Assembly (NCBI GenBank): GCA_031274425.1 | Contig: JAISQE010000042.1 | Location: 1-54,166 of the forward strand | DNA length: 54,166 bases | Direction: 5' to 3' | DNA from: Synergistaceae bacterium | GTDB lineage: Bacteria; Synergistota; Synergistia; Synergistales; Aminobacteriaceae | Part shown: piece after piece, positions 30,352 through 37,708 of the stretch | Layout of the letters: the number at the start of each line of letters is the position of its first letter | Position numbering within the stretch: the first letter of the stretch is position 1 | Made by a program: the position numbers and the translations under genes | Notes under the pieces: generated by a model | Told to the model about the DNA's origin: nothing | Database searches by the model: none | Seen by the model: the letters and a program-made list of their open reading frames with translations, nothing else

Positions 30352-31477
30352 CTAAAGCTGTGTGAAACTCTGTATGAACTTGATTGATAAATTCCTCAAA
30401 AAAAACATGTATATCATTTTCAAACTCAGTTGCGATCCTGTATGCCTCGTCCTCATTAGTAATTTTTATTTTCTTTGTTCTCCAGTTAATAATCTTCTGC
30501 ATAAAATTGTTCTTAACAACCGACAGGCCGTTCGGAGTTTCAAAATTATCCCGCTGAACGATTTTCTCATTCGCGTTTTTTAGTTTCTGTATGACTTCAA
30601 CTAATCTATCAATTTCCTGGTGAACAGAACCATTGATGCTTATGCTTTGCTCGTTTTCGGCTTGCAGCACAGCTCCGATTTTTGACAGCGTTGTTCTCAA
30701 AACACCTATGGCCTGCCGTATGTAAGCAGTAATTGGGTAGACTTCAAGATATTTCTTAATCAAATCATCTGTCGGCGATTCTACGATTTGGGGGCAACCT
30801 ACACCTGAATCACTGATAACACGTTCGACCTGGGAACGGTTCAATTTATGATCTATGTGAAAAAACAACTGTTCATGTCCGACATCTCTGCGTTTCAAAA
30901 AATCAGTAAGATTTCTACTGAATTCTTTGAGGTTTTGTTCGTTAATATAAAACAATATTGGTGTGTTTTCTAAGACTGCCTGCTCCAATTCGTTTATATC
31001 TGCTACATTTTCAACGGTAACATTGTCAAACGCAATGTCAAACAATGTTCCCTGGACAACTACATACGAATATGCAGTATCAAAAAGGTGCGCATTTGTT
31101 TCTCTGAAATCAGCAAAATAAAATTTTCTATTTTGATTGTTTTCGAGCCACTCAAGTAAATCAGAAATTTCTGCACTTTTCCGCCCGGCACTCTCAATCT
31201 CGTTTTTATGAAATATGCGCACGGATTCCCTGCTTACACCTGCATTATCAAACGAGGCTTGCAGGTAATCGAAATCAATCCCTGTACCCGAAAAATCCAG
31301 GTCAAAGTCATAACCGTTCATTTCATTGTAAAAAATGTCGGGAAGCCTTGCAATCCAGTTTTGCAGTTTACCTGATTGATATTGTTTGACAAGGCTGTTA
31401 ATCTTGGGTTCACATCCGTTGAATTTTACACTTGTTTCAAGCAAATATGGGTTATAGTTTAGTTCTGCTTTAACCAT
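30299..31477 (-). CDS. uncharacterised protein, first gene of HerA operon (N-terminal part, frameshifted)
   Basis: The 392-residue frame begins MVKAELNYNPYLLETSVKFNG, downstream of a GGAGGCAG ribosome site. No known domain is evident. It has alpha/beta alternation in the first 250 residues (TPILFYINEQNLKEF, QLFFHIDHKLNRSQVERVI) and then long helices (IRQAIGVLRTTLSKIGAVLQAENEQ; HQEIDRLVEVIQKLKNANEK), giving a coiled-coil look. It stops at RKFQR, where another phase continues with similar composition to 29842. It is the promoter-proximal gene of a three-gene AT-rich operon with the HerA-type ATPase and the glycine-zipper protein. If the shift is a true mutation, the system may be inactive in this strain. 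Confidence 0.65.
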   Translation of the reverse strand: MVKAELNYNPYLLETSVKFNGCEPKINSLVKQYQSGKLQNWIARLPDIFYNEMNGYDFDLDFSGTGIDFDYLQASFDNAGVSRESVRIFHKNEIESAGRKSAEISDLLEWLENNQNRKFYFADFRETNAHLFDTAYSYVVVQGTLFDIAFDNVTVENVADINELEQAVLENTPILFYINEQNLKEFSRNLTDFLKRRDVGHEQLFFHIDHKLNRSQVERVISDSGVGCPQIVESPTDDLIKKYLEVYPITAYIRQAIGVLRTTLSKIGAVLQAENEQSISINGSVHQEIDRLVEVIQKLKNANEKIVQRDNFETPNGLSVVKNNFMQKIINWRTKKIKITNEDEAYRIATEFENDIHVFFEEFINQVHTEFHTALGNIRSNFQSVFIRKFQR

Positions 31478-31541
31478 TTGCTGCCTCCTGTATTAATTTG
31501 GATTTGGAAAATTACTATTCATCTTCATTGTTTATTTTCGT

Positions 31542-32132
31542 TTACTTCGTCCATTTCGTGTAAGTATAGATGATATGGATGGGGCGGTCTCCCGGGGACT
31601 CGCCGGGGAAACGATTGGTGACGTTCGGATTGTAAGAAAGGGAGATGATCGTGTCTTTGTTGGGTTTCCACGTGCTGCGCAACATGATCCGTCCCTTGGC
31701 CCTCGCGTCTGGGGTCGCGCGTTCTTCCGTCGCTCCGAAACGAATGCCGTAGGCTTCGCGAAGCGCGTCGTACAACGCTCGGTCCGACTTGGCGTCGCCA
31801 GAACTGGCTAGGTAGACGGATTTGTGGTTCAATCCTTTTTTTGCGTGGAAACCGAAAATGAATACAGCCGAGCGGTATTCGAACGTGCCCTTCATGGTAA
31901 GCCGTCCCTCGCGGACGAAATCGGACGCCGTGGCGCCGCTGCGCTCCATGCGTTTTTGCGTACGCGCGGCGGAAAGGCCGAACGTCGCGGACATGAAAGC
32001 TTCCGCGCTGTCATTGCCCCACACGGCGTTCACAAAAAAGACGCTCAAACACGCCGCAACCGCGATTGAAAGAAATACCCTCTTTTGAGACAAGGTCCTC
32101 CGGGCTCGATCAGGCAATCTTATTGTTCTCAT
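31542..32132 (-). CDS. secreted protein of unknown function
   Basis: The 196-residue product starts MRTIRLPDRARRTLSQKRVFL and has a clear signal peptide ending near NAVWG. The mature part contains MERSGATASDFVREGRLTMKGTFEYRSAVFIFGFHAKKGL and ends IHIIYTYTKWTK; it resembles no family I can name. The upstream frame extends but is unlikely to be used, as the neighbour's stop lies 13 bases before this ATG. It forms a pair with the secreted protein upstream, both back at normal GC content, just outside the AT-rich island. Confidence 0.65.
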   Translation of the reverse strand: MRTIRLPDRARRTLSQKRVFLSIAVAACLSVFFVNAVWGNDSAEAFMSATFGLSAARTQKRMERSGATASDFVREGRLTMKGTFEYRSAVFIFGFHAKKGLNHKSVYLASSGDAKSDRALYDALREAYGIRFGATEERATPDARAKGRIMLRSTWKPNKDTIISLSYNPNVTNRFPGESPGDRPIHIIYTYTKWTK

Positions 32133-32145
32133 CCCACTTGAAGGG

Positions 32146-32568
32146 TTATCGAGGACCGAGATCCCAAAAAACACGCGCGGCCCGGCGCGCCGTTTCGCCC
32201 GTTCCCTCCACAAACTGGCCTTTATAGCGTTTGACGCTGTCGCGAACGACCTTGGCGGGCAAAAGTCGAGCACTGGCGACAGGTCTCCCCCGGCGGTCGA
32301 GAAAAATCATCGTCCCCCCGAACATCATGTTGCGGTTCGTCATATTCACGACATCGATGAAAAGGCGGTCCCAGTCGTAAACGACATTTTCGAAACGAAG
32401 CCCTGGAACGCTCTCGATTCTTCCGTCTTTCACGACATGCGCCACGGCGGAGGAAGCCCCAGGCGACGCCAGCACCCCGACAAGAGAAACCATCAACATC
32501 ACAAAGGCGACGGATGCTCTCCATCGAAATATCCGACGTTTTGGGGGGAAAACCTCGTTCCGTTTCAT
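32146..32568 (-). CDS. small secreted protein, possible immunoglobulin-like fold
   Basis: The 140-residue protein begins MKRNEVFPPKRR with GGGAGGTTT upstream, followed by a hydrophobic signal segment ending near GASSAVA. The mature domain has beta-rich segments (GLRFENVVYDWDRLFIDVVNMTNRNMMFGGTMIFLDRRGRPVASARL) that look like small envelope proteins of the FxLYD or immunoglobulin-like type. The call on fold is tentative. It is co-transcribed with the next secreted protein (13-base gap). Confidence 0.62.
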   Translation of the reverse strand: MKRNEVFPPKRRIFRWRASVAFVMLMVSLVGVLASPGASSAVAHVVKDGRIESVPGLRFENVVYDWDRLFIDVVNMTNRNMMFGGTMIFLDRRGRPVASARLLPAKVVRDSVKRYKGQFVEGTGETARRAARVFWDLGPR

Positions 32569-32599
32569 ACCGAAACCTCCCTGCCTATAAATATGTCTC

Positions 32600-32956
32600 T
32601 CAGAACGAGACGCGGCCACATTCGGACATAGGAGCGAATACCGCCACCCACACGCAAAAAGGGGTTTTCGACGTAAAGGCGACGCGATGACGCCGATGAG
32701 CCGGTATCAGAAGCCAGTCCCCCTTCCGGAGTTTCACTCGGCTCCCGTCCGCGTATTCCAGTTCGGCCCATCCCTCGACCAGCGCCACCCATTCGTCCTC
32801 ATTCTGGTCGTACCAAAAGCCCGGCGGAGACGCCTGTCCCGAAGAAACGACGCGCTCCACCCTCACGCCGCGTCCTGTCCACAGAGTCTGAAACAGTTCT
32901 TCGTCTTGCGCGTCGAAAGGGTCGACTTGAAAAATGTTTCCGCTCAAATCCCTCAT
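32600..32956 (-). CDS. cupin domain protein
   Basis: The 118-residue protein is a single small-barrel cupin. It has WYDQNEDEWVALVEGWAELEY, GSRVKLRKGDWLLIPAHRRHRV and a final beta strand VWVAVFAP, matching the two cupin motifs (E near DEWV, H in IPAHRRH). A perfect -10-like TATAAT lies only six bases before the ATG, with no ribosome site, so the mRNA may be leaderless or the start may differ. It diverges from spermidine synthase. Metal binding is likely; the substrate is unknown. Confidence 0.8.
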   Translation of the reverse strand: MRDLSGNIFQVDPFDAQDEELFQTLWTGRGVRVERVVSSGQASPPGFWYDQNEDEWVALVEGWAELEYADGSRVKLRKGDWLLIPAHRRHRVAFTSKTPFCVWVAVFAPMSECGRVSF

Positions 32957-33039
32957 GTTTTCATTATACCGGATATAATCCTGGGCGGGGAACAGCGAAA
33001 TGATTAAGAAAAAGATTCGTGAAAGGAAAGATGGAAAAA

Positions 33040-33894
33040 ATGAAGAAGGAAACGCCCGTGATGCGCCCGACACGCGAAAACAACCTCTGGTTGACGGAGG
33101 AGCAGACCGACGGCATGCGTTTTTCCCTGCGCGTCACCCAAACGATTTATCAGAAGAAGACGCCCTATCAAGACCTTCTGATTGTTGACACGCCGGAGTA
33201 TGGACGCGTGCTCGTTCTGGACGGGGCTATTCAGTTGACGGAACGAGACGAGTTCTGTTACTCGGAGATGATGACGCACGTACCCCTTTGCTCCCACCCC
33301 GACCCCAAACGCGTTCTGATCGTCGGAGGAGGCGACGGCGCGATACTGCGGGAGGTTCTTCGGCATCCGAACGTGGAACTTTGCACTCTGATCGACATCG
33401 ACCGGGAGGTGATCGAGGCCTCGAAAAAATACCTGCCCTTCCTGGGCCGCGAACTGGAGAACGTTCGCGCCGACGTGCGATGCATGGACGCGCTCGAATA
33501 TATCGAAACGACGAGCGATCGCTTCGACGTCGCCATCGTGGACAGCACCGACCCTGTGGAGTTTGCGGCGGGGCTTTTCCAAGCGCCGTTCTACGAAAAC
33601 GTCAAAAGAATATTGAACCCCGACGGCATGCTGACGGAGCTGACGGAGTCCCCCTTCGCCGATACCGCGCTGATGCGCCAAGCCATCGCCGAAATGCGAA
33701 AGGTCTTTCCCCTCGTTCGGATGTACTGGGGAGCCGTGCCGACCTATCCCACGGGCATGTGGACCTACGGCGCGGCATCTCTGGCTCCGGACCCGGCCGC
33801 GCCCCTGCGTGAAATCCAAGAAACCCGCTATTACACCGGCGAAATTCACAGGGCGGCGTTCGTCCTGCCGCCGTTTCTGAGCGCTCTGATCTAG
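33040..33894 (+). CDS. speE: spermidine synthase SpeE
   Basis: SpeE transfers an aminopropyl group from decarboxylated S-adenosylmethionine to putrescine. The 284-residue enzyme has VLDGAIQLTERDEFCYSEMM, the nucleotide-binding GGGDGAILREV, and the catalytic VDSTDPVEF segment. Several in-frame starts exist (33019, 33031, 33040); AAAGGAAAG is best spaced for the ATG at 33040. The stop codon overlaps that of the thioredoxin-like gene on the other strand (shared CTAG). No speD is adjacent. Confidence 0.94.
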   Translation: MKKETPVMRPTRENNLWLTEEQTDGMRFSLRVTQTIYQKKTPYQDLLIVDTPEYGRVLVLDGAIQLTERDEFCYSEMMTHVPLCSHPDPKRVLIVGGGDGAILREVLRHPNVELCTLIDIDREVIEASKKYLPFLGRELENVRADVRCMDALEYIETTSDRFDVAIVDSTDPVEFAAGLFQAPFYENVKRILNPDGMLTELTESPFADTALMRQAIAEMRKVFPLVRMYWGAVPTYPTGMWTYGAASLAPDPAAPLREIQETRYYTGEIHRAAFVLPPFLSALI

Positions 33895-34274
33895 CGGGAA
33901 GAGGCCGCCGAAATTGTCGAGGACGCCCTGTCCGGCAAGCCCATCTTCTCGTCGATGAGGCTCTGCAAATGCGCTAGGTCGGGCAATCCCTCATAAACTT
34001 TCTTGCGGTCTAAAACCCAAACGGGTACGGAGGGGCGCACGCCGTAACGGATGTTGTCCCAAAACGCCATAATATTTCGAGGATTGACGACCGAGACGTC
34101 CAATCGCTCTCCATAGCGCTCCTTCAAAGCACGCAGAAGCTCCTCGACCACATGGAGGTTATTTTGCTGTTCAGGAAAAGAATCCTTCTCTTCCAAACGG
34201 TAATAACTGCATGCTCACCCGGCCCGAAAAGCGCCTTGTTCGACGATGATCTTCAATTGAATTTGAGTTGTCAC
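33891..34274 (-). CDS. probable thioredoxin-like selenoprotein (in-frame UGA)
   Basis: A GTG at 34274 follows a perfect AGGAGG at eight bases. The frame runs through a TGA at 34215-34217 (codon 20) to a TAG at 33891, 127 residues if TGA is read as selenocysteine. The protein looks thioredoxin-like: a first strand IQLKIIVEQGAF, then a redox-like site R-A-G-Sec-A-C-S-Y, a helix VVEELLRALKERY, a strand ERLDVSVVN, and RPSVPVWVLDRKKVYEG with a probable cis-proline. Immediately after the TGA a hairpin fits the bacterial SECIS model. Without readthrough the only start downstream is a TTG lacking a ribosome site. It follows ptsI by 24 bases. The alternative is a nonsense-mutated thioredoxin. Confidence 0.78.
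34174..34194 (-). promoter_or_regulatory. candidate bacterial SECIS hairpin
   Basis: On the mRNA strand GGAAGAGAA pairs with UUCUUUUCC (nine pairs including one G-U) around a GGA loop. The stem starts 20 bases after the UGA, so the loop is 29 bases away. That fits the published bacterial SECIS model (a short apical loop with a G in its first two positions, 16-37 bases from the UGA). Confidence 0.72.
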
Positions 34275-34298
34275 GCGAAAAACCTCCTAAATTTTAGT

Positions 34299-36029
34299 TT
34301 AGTACGCCATGAGCTCTTCCGCGCTCGTTTCGAGCACGTGACGCGCCTCCGACGCCCCGGCGCAGGCGGCCGCCGAGAATGCGACGTCTTTGGCCCATGC
34401 CTCGGTCATGCGGCTGAGTCTGCTTTTGATCCAAGGCAGTTTCGCCGGGGACATGGAGAGCTCGCGGAAGCCGAATCCGATAAAAACCGGCAACATGAGG
34501 GGGTCGCCAGCCATCTCACCGCATACGCCCAACTCTATTCCGGCGGCCGAGGCGCTTTCCGCCGTCATCTTCAAAAGACGCAGCACGGCCGGATGCCAGG
34601 GCTCATAGAGGCTTGAAACCATGCTGTTCAGCCGATCCACCGCCAAAGTGTACTGCACGAGGTCGTTCGTCCCCACCGAGAAAAAGTCTGCCTCGCGTGC
34701 CAGTTCCGACGACATGATCGCCGCGCTCGGAATTTCTATCATGATTCCGAGTCGATAGGGCCTCGTGACAACACCCTCCTCCGCAAGCGACAGCCTGCTT
34801 TTTTCAAGCCGCTCGCGAACCTGCCGTATTTGGGATACGTCGGAGATCATCGGCAACATGATCCTCAGATCTCCGTGCGAAGACGCGCGCAGCAGAGCGC
34901 GGAGCTGCGTGGAGAAAAGGGGTTCGTTTTGCAGACAGAGGCGTATCGCGCGCAATCCGAGGAAGGGGTTTGCCTCGGAGCCCACCAGCTCCGCGAGATA
35001 GGGAACCTGCTTGTCGCCTCCCGCGTCGAGGGTCCGAATGACGGCGGGGCGGTCTTTCATGTTCTCCAAGGCGCTTTTGTACGCAAGATACTGTTCCTCT
35101 TCGGACGGAGGCGCGTCTCTGTTCATGAAAAGATACTCCGTCCGAAACAGCCCAACGCCGGTGCCGCCCTGGGACAGCACGCCCGCCGCCTCGTCCGGCG
35201 ACGCGATATTGCCCCAGAGCTCCACCGGCAGACCGTCCTTCGTCATCGCGGCTTTGTCCCTGAGGTCTTTCAGCCCTTCCTTTTCCTTGAAAAAGGCGGA
35301 GAGCTTGCGCTCGTAATGTCCTACCGTAGCCGGAACGGGATCGAGCACGGCCATACCCTTCTGCCCGTCGCACACGGCGTTCGCTCCGTCGCGGAAAATC
35401 CCGCCGTCTATCCCGGAGACCGCGGGGATTTCAAGCGCGGATAATATAATCGCGTAGTGGCTTGTGGCTCCTCCCGCTCGGGTTATGAGCCCTGCCACGC
35501 GCTCCGGGGAAAGGGTCGCGGCCTCCGACGGGGCGATTTCGTCGGTCACGAGGATATAGCGTCCCGGCGCGTTCAAATCGAGGTCCCCCTCCCCTTTCAC
35601 CTCTCTGAAGAGCCTCCGCCCGATATCATCGACGTCCGCGGCGCGCTCTCTGAGATAAGGGTCCGGCAAGGACGAAAAGAGTCCGCGGATTTCCATGGTT
35701 TTTTCGTAGATCGCGTCGCATGCCCAGCGGCCGTTCCGTATCAATTCCGTCACACCGCCTTTGAACATGGGGTCCGCCAACATCATGGCGTGAGCCCCGA
35801 AAATCGAGGCCTTTTCCTTCCCTATCGACCGCTCGCTCTCCTTTTCCATCTCTCCGAGTCTGTCAATCACGGCTTGGAACGCCCTTTCGAAAAGAGCAAG
35901 TTCATCCGCCGCCGACCGCGCTTCTCCTCCCCGAGGAAGAAAGGGCGAAGATACGATCCTGCGGACTGGGGCTATCGCCACTCCCGCCGAAATCGGGACG
36001 CCCTGAAATCTTTTTTCCTCTCCGTCCAT
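34299..36029 (-). CDS. ptsI: phosphotransferase system enzyme I PtsI
   Basis: Enzyme I transfers phosphate from phosphoenolpyruvate to HPr. The 576-residue protein has the active-site histidine in GGATSHYAII (His191), the PEP-binding GTGVGLFRTEYLFM, and the C-terminal FSVGTNDLVQYTLAVDRLN and CGEMAGDP. The ATG at 36029 has GGAGG five bases upstream; the frame extends eight residues further to 36053, where no ribosome site is seen. It follows the uridine phosphorylase frame and precedes the selenoprotein candidate. No HPr or enzyme II gene is present in the window. Confidence 0.95.
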   Translation of the reverse strand: MDGEEKRFQGVPISAGVAIAPVRRIVSSPFLPRGGEARSAADELALFERAFQAVIDRLGEMEKESERSIGKEKASIFGAHAMMLADPMFKGGVTELIRNGRWACDAIYEKTMEIRGLFSSLPDPYLRERAADVDDIGRRLFREVKGEGDLDLNAPGRYILVTDEIAPSEAATLSPERVAGLITRAGGATSHYAIILSALEIPAVSGIDGGIFRDGANAVCDGQKGMAVLDPVPATVGHYERKLSAFFKEKEGLKDLRDKAAMTKDGLPVELWGNIASPDEAAGVLSQGGTGVGLFRTEYLFMNRDAPPSEEEQYLAYKSALENMKDRPAVIRTLDAGGDKQVPYLAELVGSEANPFLGLRAIRLCLQNEPLFSTQLRALLRASSHGDLRIMLPMISDVSQIRQVRERLEKSRLSLAEEGVVTRPYRLGIMIEIPSAAIMSSELAREADFFSVGTNDLVQYTLAVDRLNSMVSSLYEPWHPAVLRLLKMTAESASAAGIELGVCGEMAGDPLMLPVFIGFGFRELSMSPAKLPWIKSRLSRMTEAWAKDVAFSAAACAGASEARHVLETSAEELMAY

Positions 36030-36053
36030 ACATGCCTCCTCGCTATGGGTCAA

Positions 36054-36140
36054 TTATGGAGCAATTGAGGGCGGGGCCTGCTCTCGATCCTGCTTTTCCA
36101 GAATTTTCATGGCTTCGCACGCGGCAAGGCAGGCTTTTTC
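36054..36140 (-). other. in-frame continuation of the uridine phosphorylase after an amber stop
   Basis: Past the TAG at 36141-36143 the same frame stays open for 28 codons to a TAA at 36054. It reads EKACLAACEAMKILEKQDREQ, a helix closely resembling the final helix of nucleoside phosphorylases (GEEKA...A.EAMK.L), and fills the whole gap before ptsI. So the normal C-terminus seems to lie behind the stop. Confidence 0.6.
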
Positions 36141-36890
36141 CTATCCCCCGTCGTCGCCCCATCGATTCAGCGCCCGGTTGGCTATGACCGACAGCACCGC
36201 CCCCATGCGCATTCCGTGAAGATACCCCACGACGTACTGAGCCGCGGTTTCCATCTCGATGTTCGTGACGCGGGCCTGTTGCAGATCGGGAATGAGTTTT
36301 TCCGCGAAGCTGGGCCAATAACCGGATCCGTCCTCGTTAAGGGGACGTCCTTGCCCGATGTAGAACGACCCTGTCGTGTAACTGAGCCCCAAACCGTAGC
36401 GGAAACCGAGTTTTTCGCAGGCCCGCATGAGCGCCATGACGACGCGCGTGTCCGCAAAAGCCGGAAACTCCGGCTCGACGTAGGTGACGGAGGTCCCGTC
36501 CTTGCGCACACATGCCACGGGAATGATCAAATCGTTCAAGTCGAACTCCGGCACGATGCTGCCCGTGGTTCCCACTCTGATGCAGGTGTGCGCCCCCAGC
36601 GTTCTCAGCTCGTGGATGCATATTTCGGAGCTGGGGCCTCCGATGCCGGTGGATGTCGCGGCCAGTTTCACGCCCTCATAGGTGCCGGACACCGTCTTAT
36701 ACTCTCGATATGACGCGATTTCCCTGACGTCGTCCCAATTTTTCGCAATGACCGTCGTTCGTTCCGGCGCTCCGGGCAAAAGAACATATCCCGGCACGTC
36801 GCCCGGCTTCAACTGAAGATGGTAAACGCCTTCGTTGCCTGCCTTCGGGGCGGTGGCGCAATTGGGCGCGCGATGGGTTATTTCGGGCAT
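36141..36890 (-). CDS. udp: uridine phosphorylase family protein (frame ends at early TAG)
   Basis: Uridine phosphorylase cleaves uridine (and relatives) to base and ribose-1-phosphate. The 249-residue protein has PGAPERTTVIAKNWDDV, GTYEGVKLAATSTGIGGPS, the phosphate-binding RVGTTGSI, and NIEMETAAQYVVGYLHG, the ribose-binding Met-Glu. The start ATG at 36890 has GGAGGGGGG upstream and overlaps the SYLF gene by 13 bases. The frame stops at a TAG after NRWGDDGG, but the next 28 codons read as the missing C-terminal helix. The TAG may be a nonsense mutation, a readthrough site or a sequencing error. The enzyme may still fold without the last helix. Confidence 0.85.
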   Translation of the reverse strand: MPEITHRAPNCATAPKAGNEGVYHLQLKPGDVPGYVLLPGAPERTTVIAKNWDDVREIASYREYKTVSGTYEGVKLAATSTGIGGPSSEICIHELRTLGAHTCIRVGTTGSIVPEFDLNDLIIPVACVRKDGTSVTYVEPEFPAFADTRVVMALMRACEKLGFRYGLGLSYTTGSFYIGQGRPLNEDGSGYWPSFAEKLIPDLQQARVTNIEMETAAQYVVGYLHGMRMGAVLSVIANRALNRWGDDGG

Positions 36891-37648
36891 GACGTCCCCC
36901 CCTCCCCAGGCGTCGGATACAAACGAAAGGCGCTTGCGGTCAGAGAGCCGCCGCTTTTTTGGGAAATACGCTCGATCTCCCTGATCAACGGCAGAATGCG
37001 CCTGTCCCTCGCGGGAAGTTTCAGCGCGTCGGCGGCGCTGATGTTCTTTTTCCAATACTCCTTGTTTCTCTTGACGCTGATGCTCAGGATCGAACCGTCC
37101 AAAGAGGCCCCCGCAAACAGGCCCTTCGTCATGGAGTAGCTGTAGATAGACGCCTTCAGCCTCGCGTCCGTCGCGGCGTCTCCGCGGCGTCCCGCCGGCC
37201 CTGCGGCCACGGCCACGTCCGCGCCCAGCTTGGTCCTGCTCCGCAGGAAGGCGTCGACGCCATTTTGATTGTTCACCACCAAGATGAAGGCCGTTTTTTG
37301 CACGCCGATCTGAAGCCCCAAAGATCCGCCTCCCAAGTTGTAGAAACTGGGTCCGAACCACTTGCCGCGCTCCTTACGGAGGATGAGCCCCTCTCCGTAC
37401 TCGCCGCCGATGACGAATCCGGCTTTGATCATGGAGGGCACGAAGGCAATCGCGTGAGCGCCCTCGATAAGGTCCGCCATGCTGCCCACGTCGTCCTGTT
37501 TCCGCATTTCCCTGATGACGTCGATGGAGTCCTCCACCAGGTCGTCGGCGCTCTTCGCCCATGCCGGTACGGCAAAAAAACTCGTCGACAGGAAAACCAT
37601 CATCGTCATAAAAAATATTTTTTTGTCCCGCGCCCTGTTCCAGATCAT
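36878..37648 (-). CDS. secreted SYLF (Ysc84-like) lipid-binding domain protein
   Basis: The 256-residue protein starts MIWNRARDKKIFF with AAAGAGGTG upstream and a signal peptide ending near FAVPAWA. The mature part is a SYLF/Ysc84 domain: AHAIAFVPSMIKAGFVIGGEYGEGLIL, YNLGGGSLGLQIGVQKTAFILVVNNQNGVDAFL, LGADVAVAAGPAGR and SYSMTKGLFAGASLDGS are all diagnostic. Bacterial members are secreted lipid-binding proteins of unclear role. It is the third gene of the six-gene minus-strand operon. Confidence 0.9.
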   Translation of the reverse strand: MIWNRARDKKIFFMTMMVFLSTSFFAVPAWAKSADDLVEDSIDVIREMRKQDDVGSMADLIEGAHAIAFVPSMIKAGFVIGGEYGEGLILRKERGKWFGPSFYNLGGGSLGLQIGVQKTAFILVVNNQNGVDAFLRSRTKLGADVAVAAGPAGRRGDAATDARLKASIYSYSMTKGLFAGASLDGSILSISVKRNKEYWKKNISAADALKLPARDRRILPLIREIERISQKSGGSLTASAFRLYPTPGEGGTSCPK

Positions 37649-37708
37649 GCATAACACCTCTTTAGAGTATGGAAAACCACTTATTGGCATAAAAAACTTA
37701 CGCCGCCT

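Noticed and set aside
21377-31477. Complete BREX locus
   Set aside because: No PglZ phosphatase, PglX methylase or other BREX core gene is found on either side; only the ATPase and helicase are present.
36054-36140. Small separate ORF (MKILEKQDRE...) or HPr gene before ptsI
   Set aside because: No ribosome site and no HPr motif; the same frame continues the uridine phosphorylase after its TAG.
36141-36143. TAG as pyrrolysine codon
   Set aside because: Pyrrolysine is known in methylamine methyltransferases and few others; nothing in this enzyme calls for it and no pyl genes are visible. Mutation or sequencing error is simpler.
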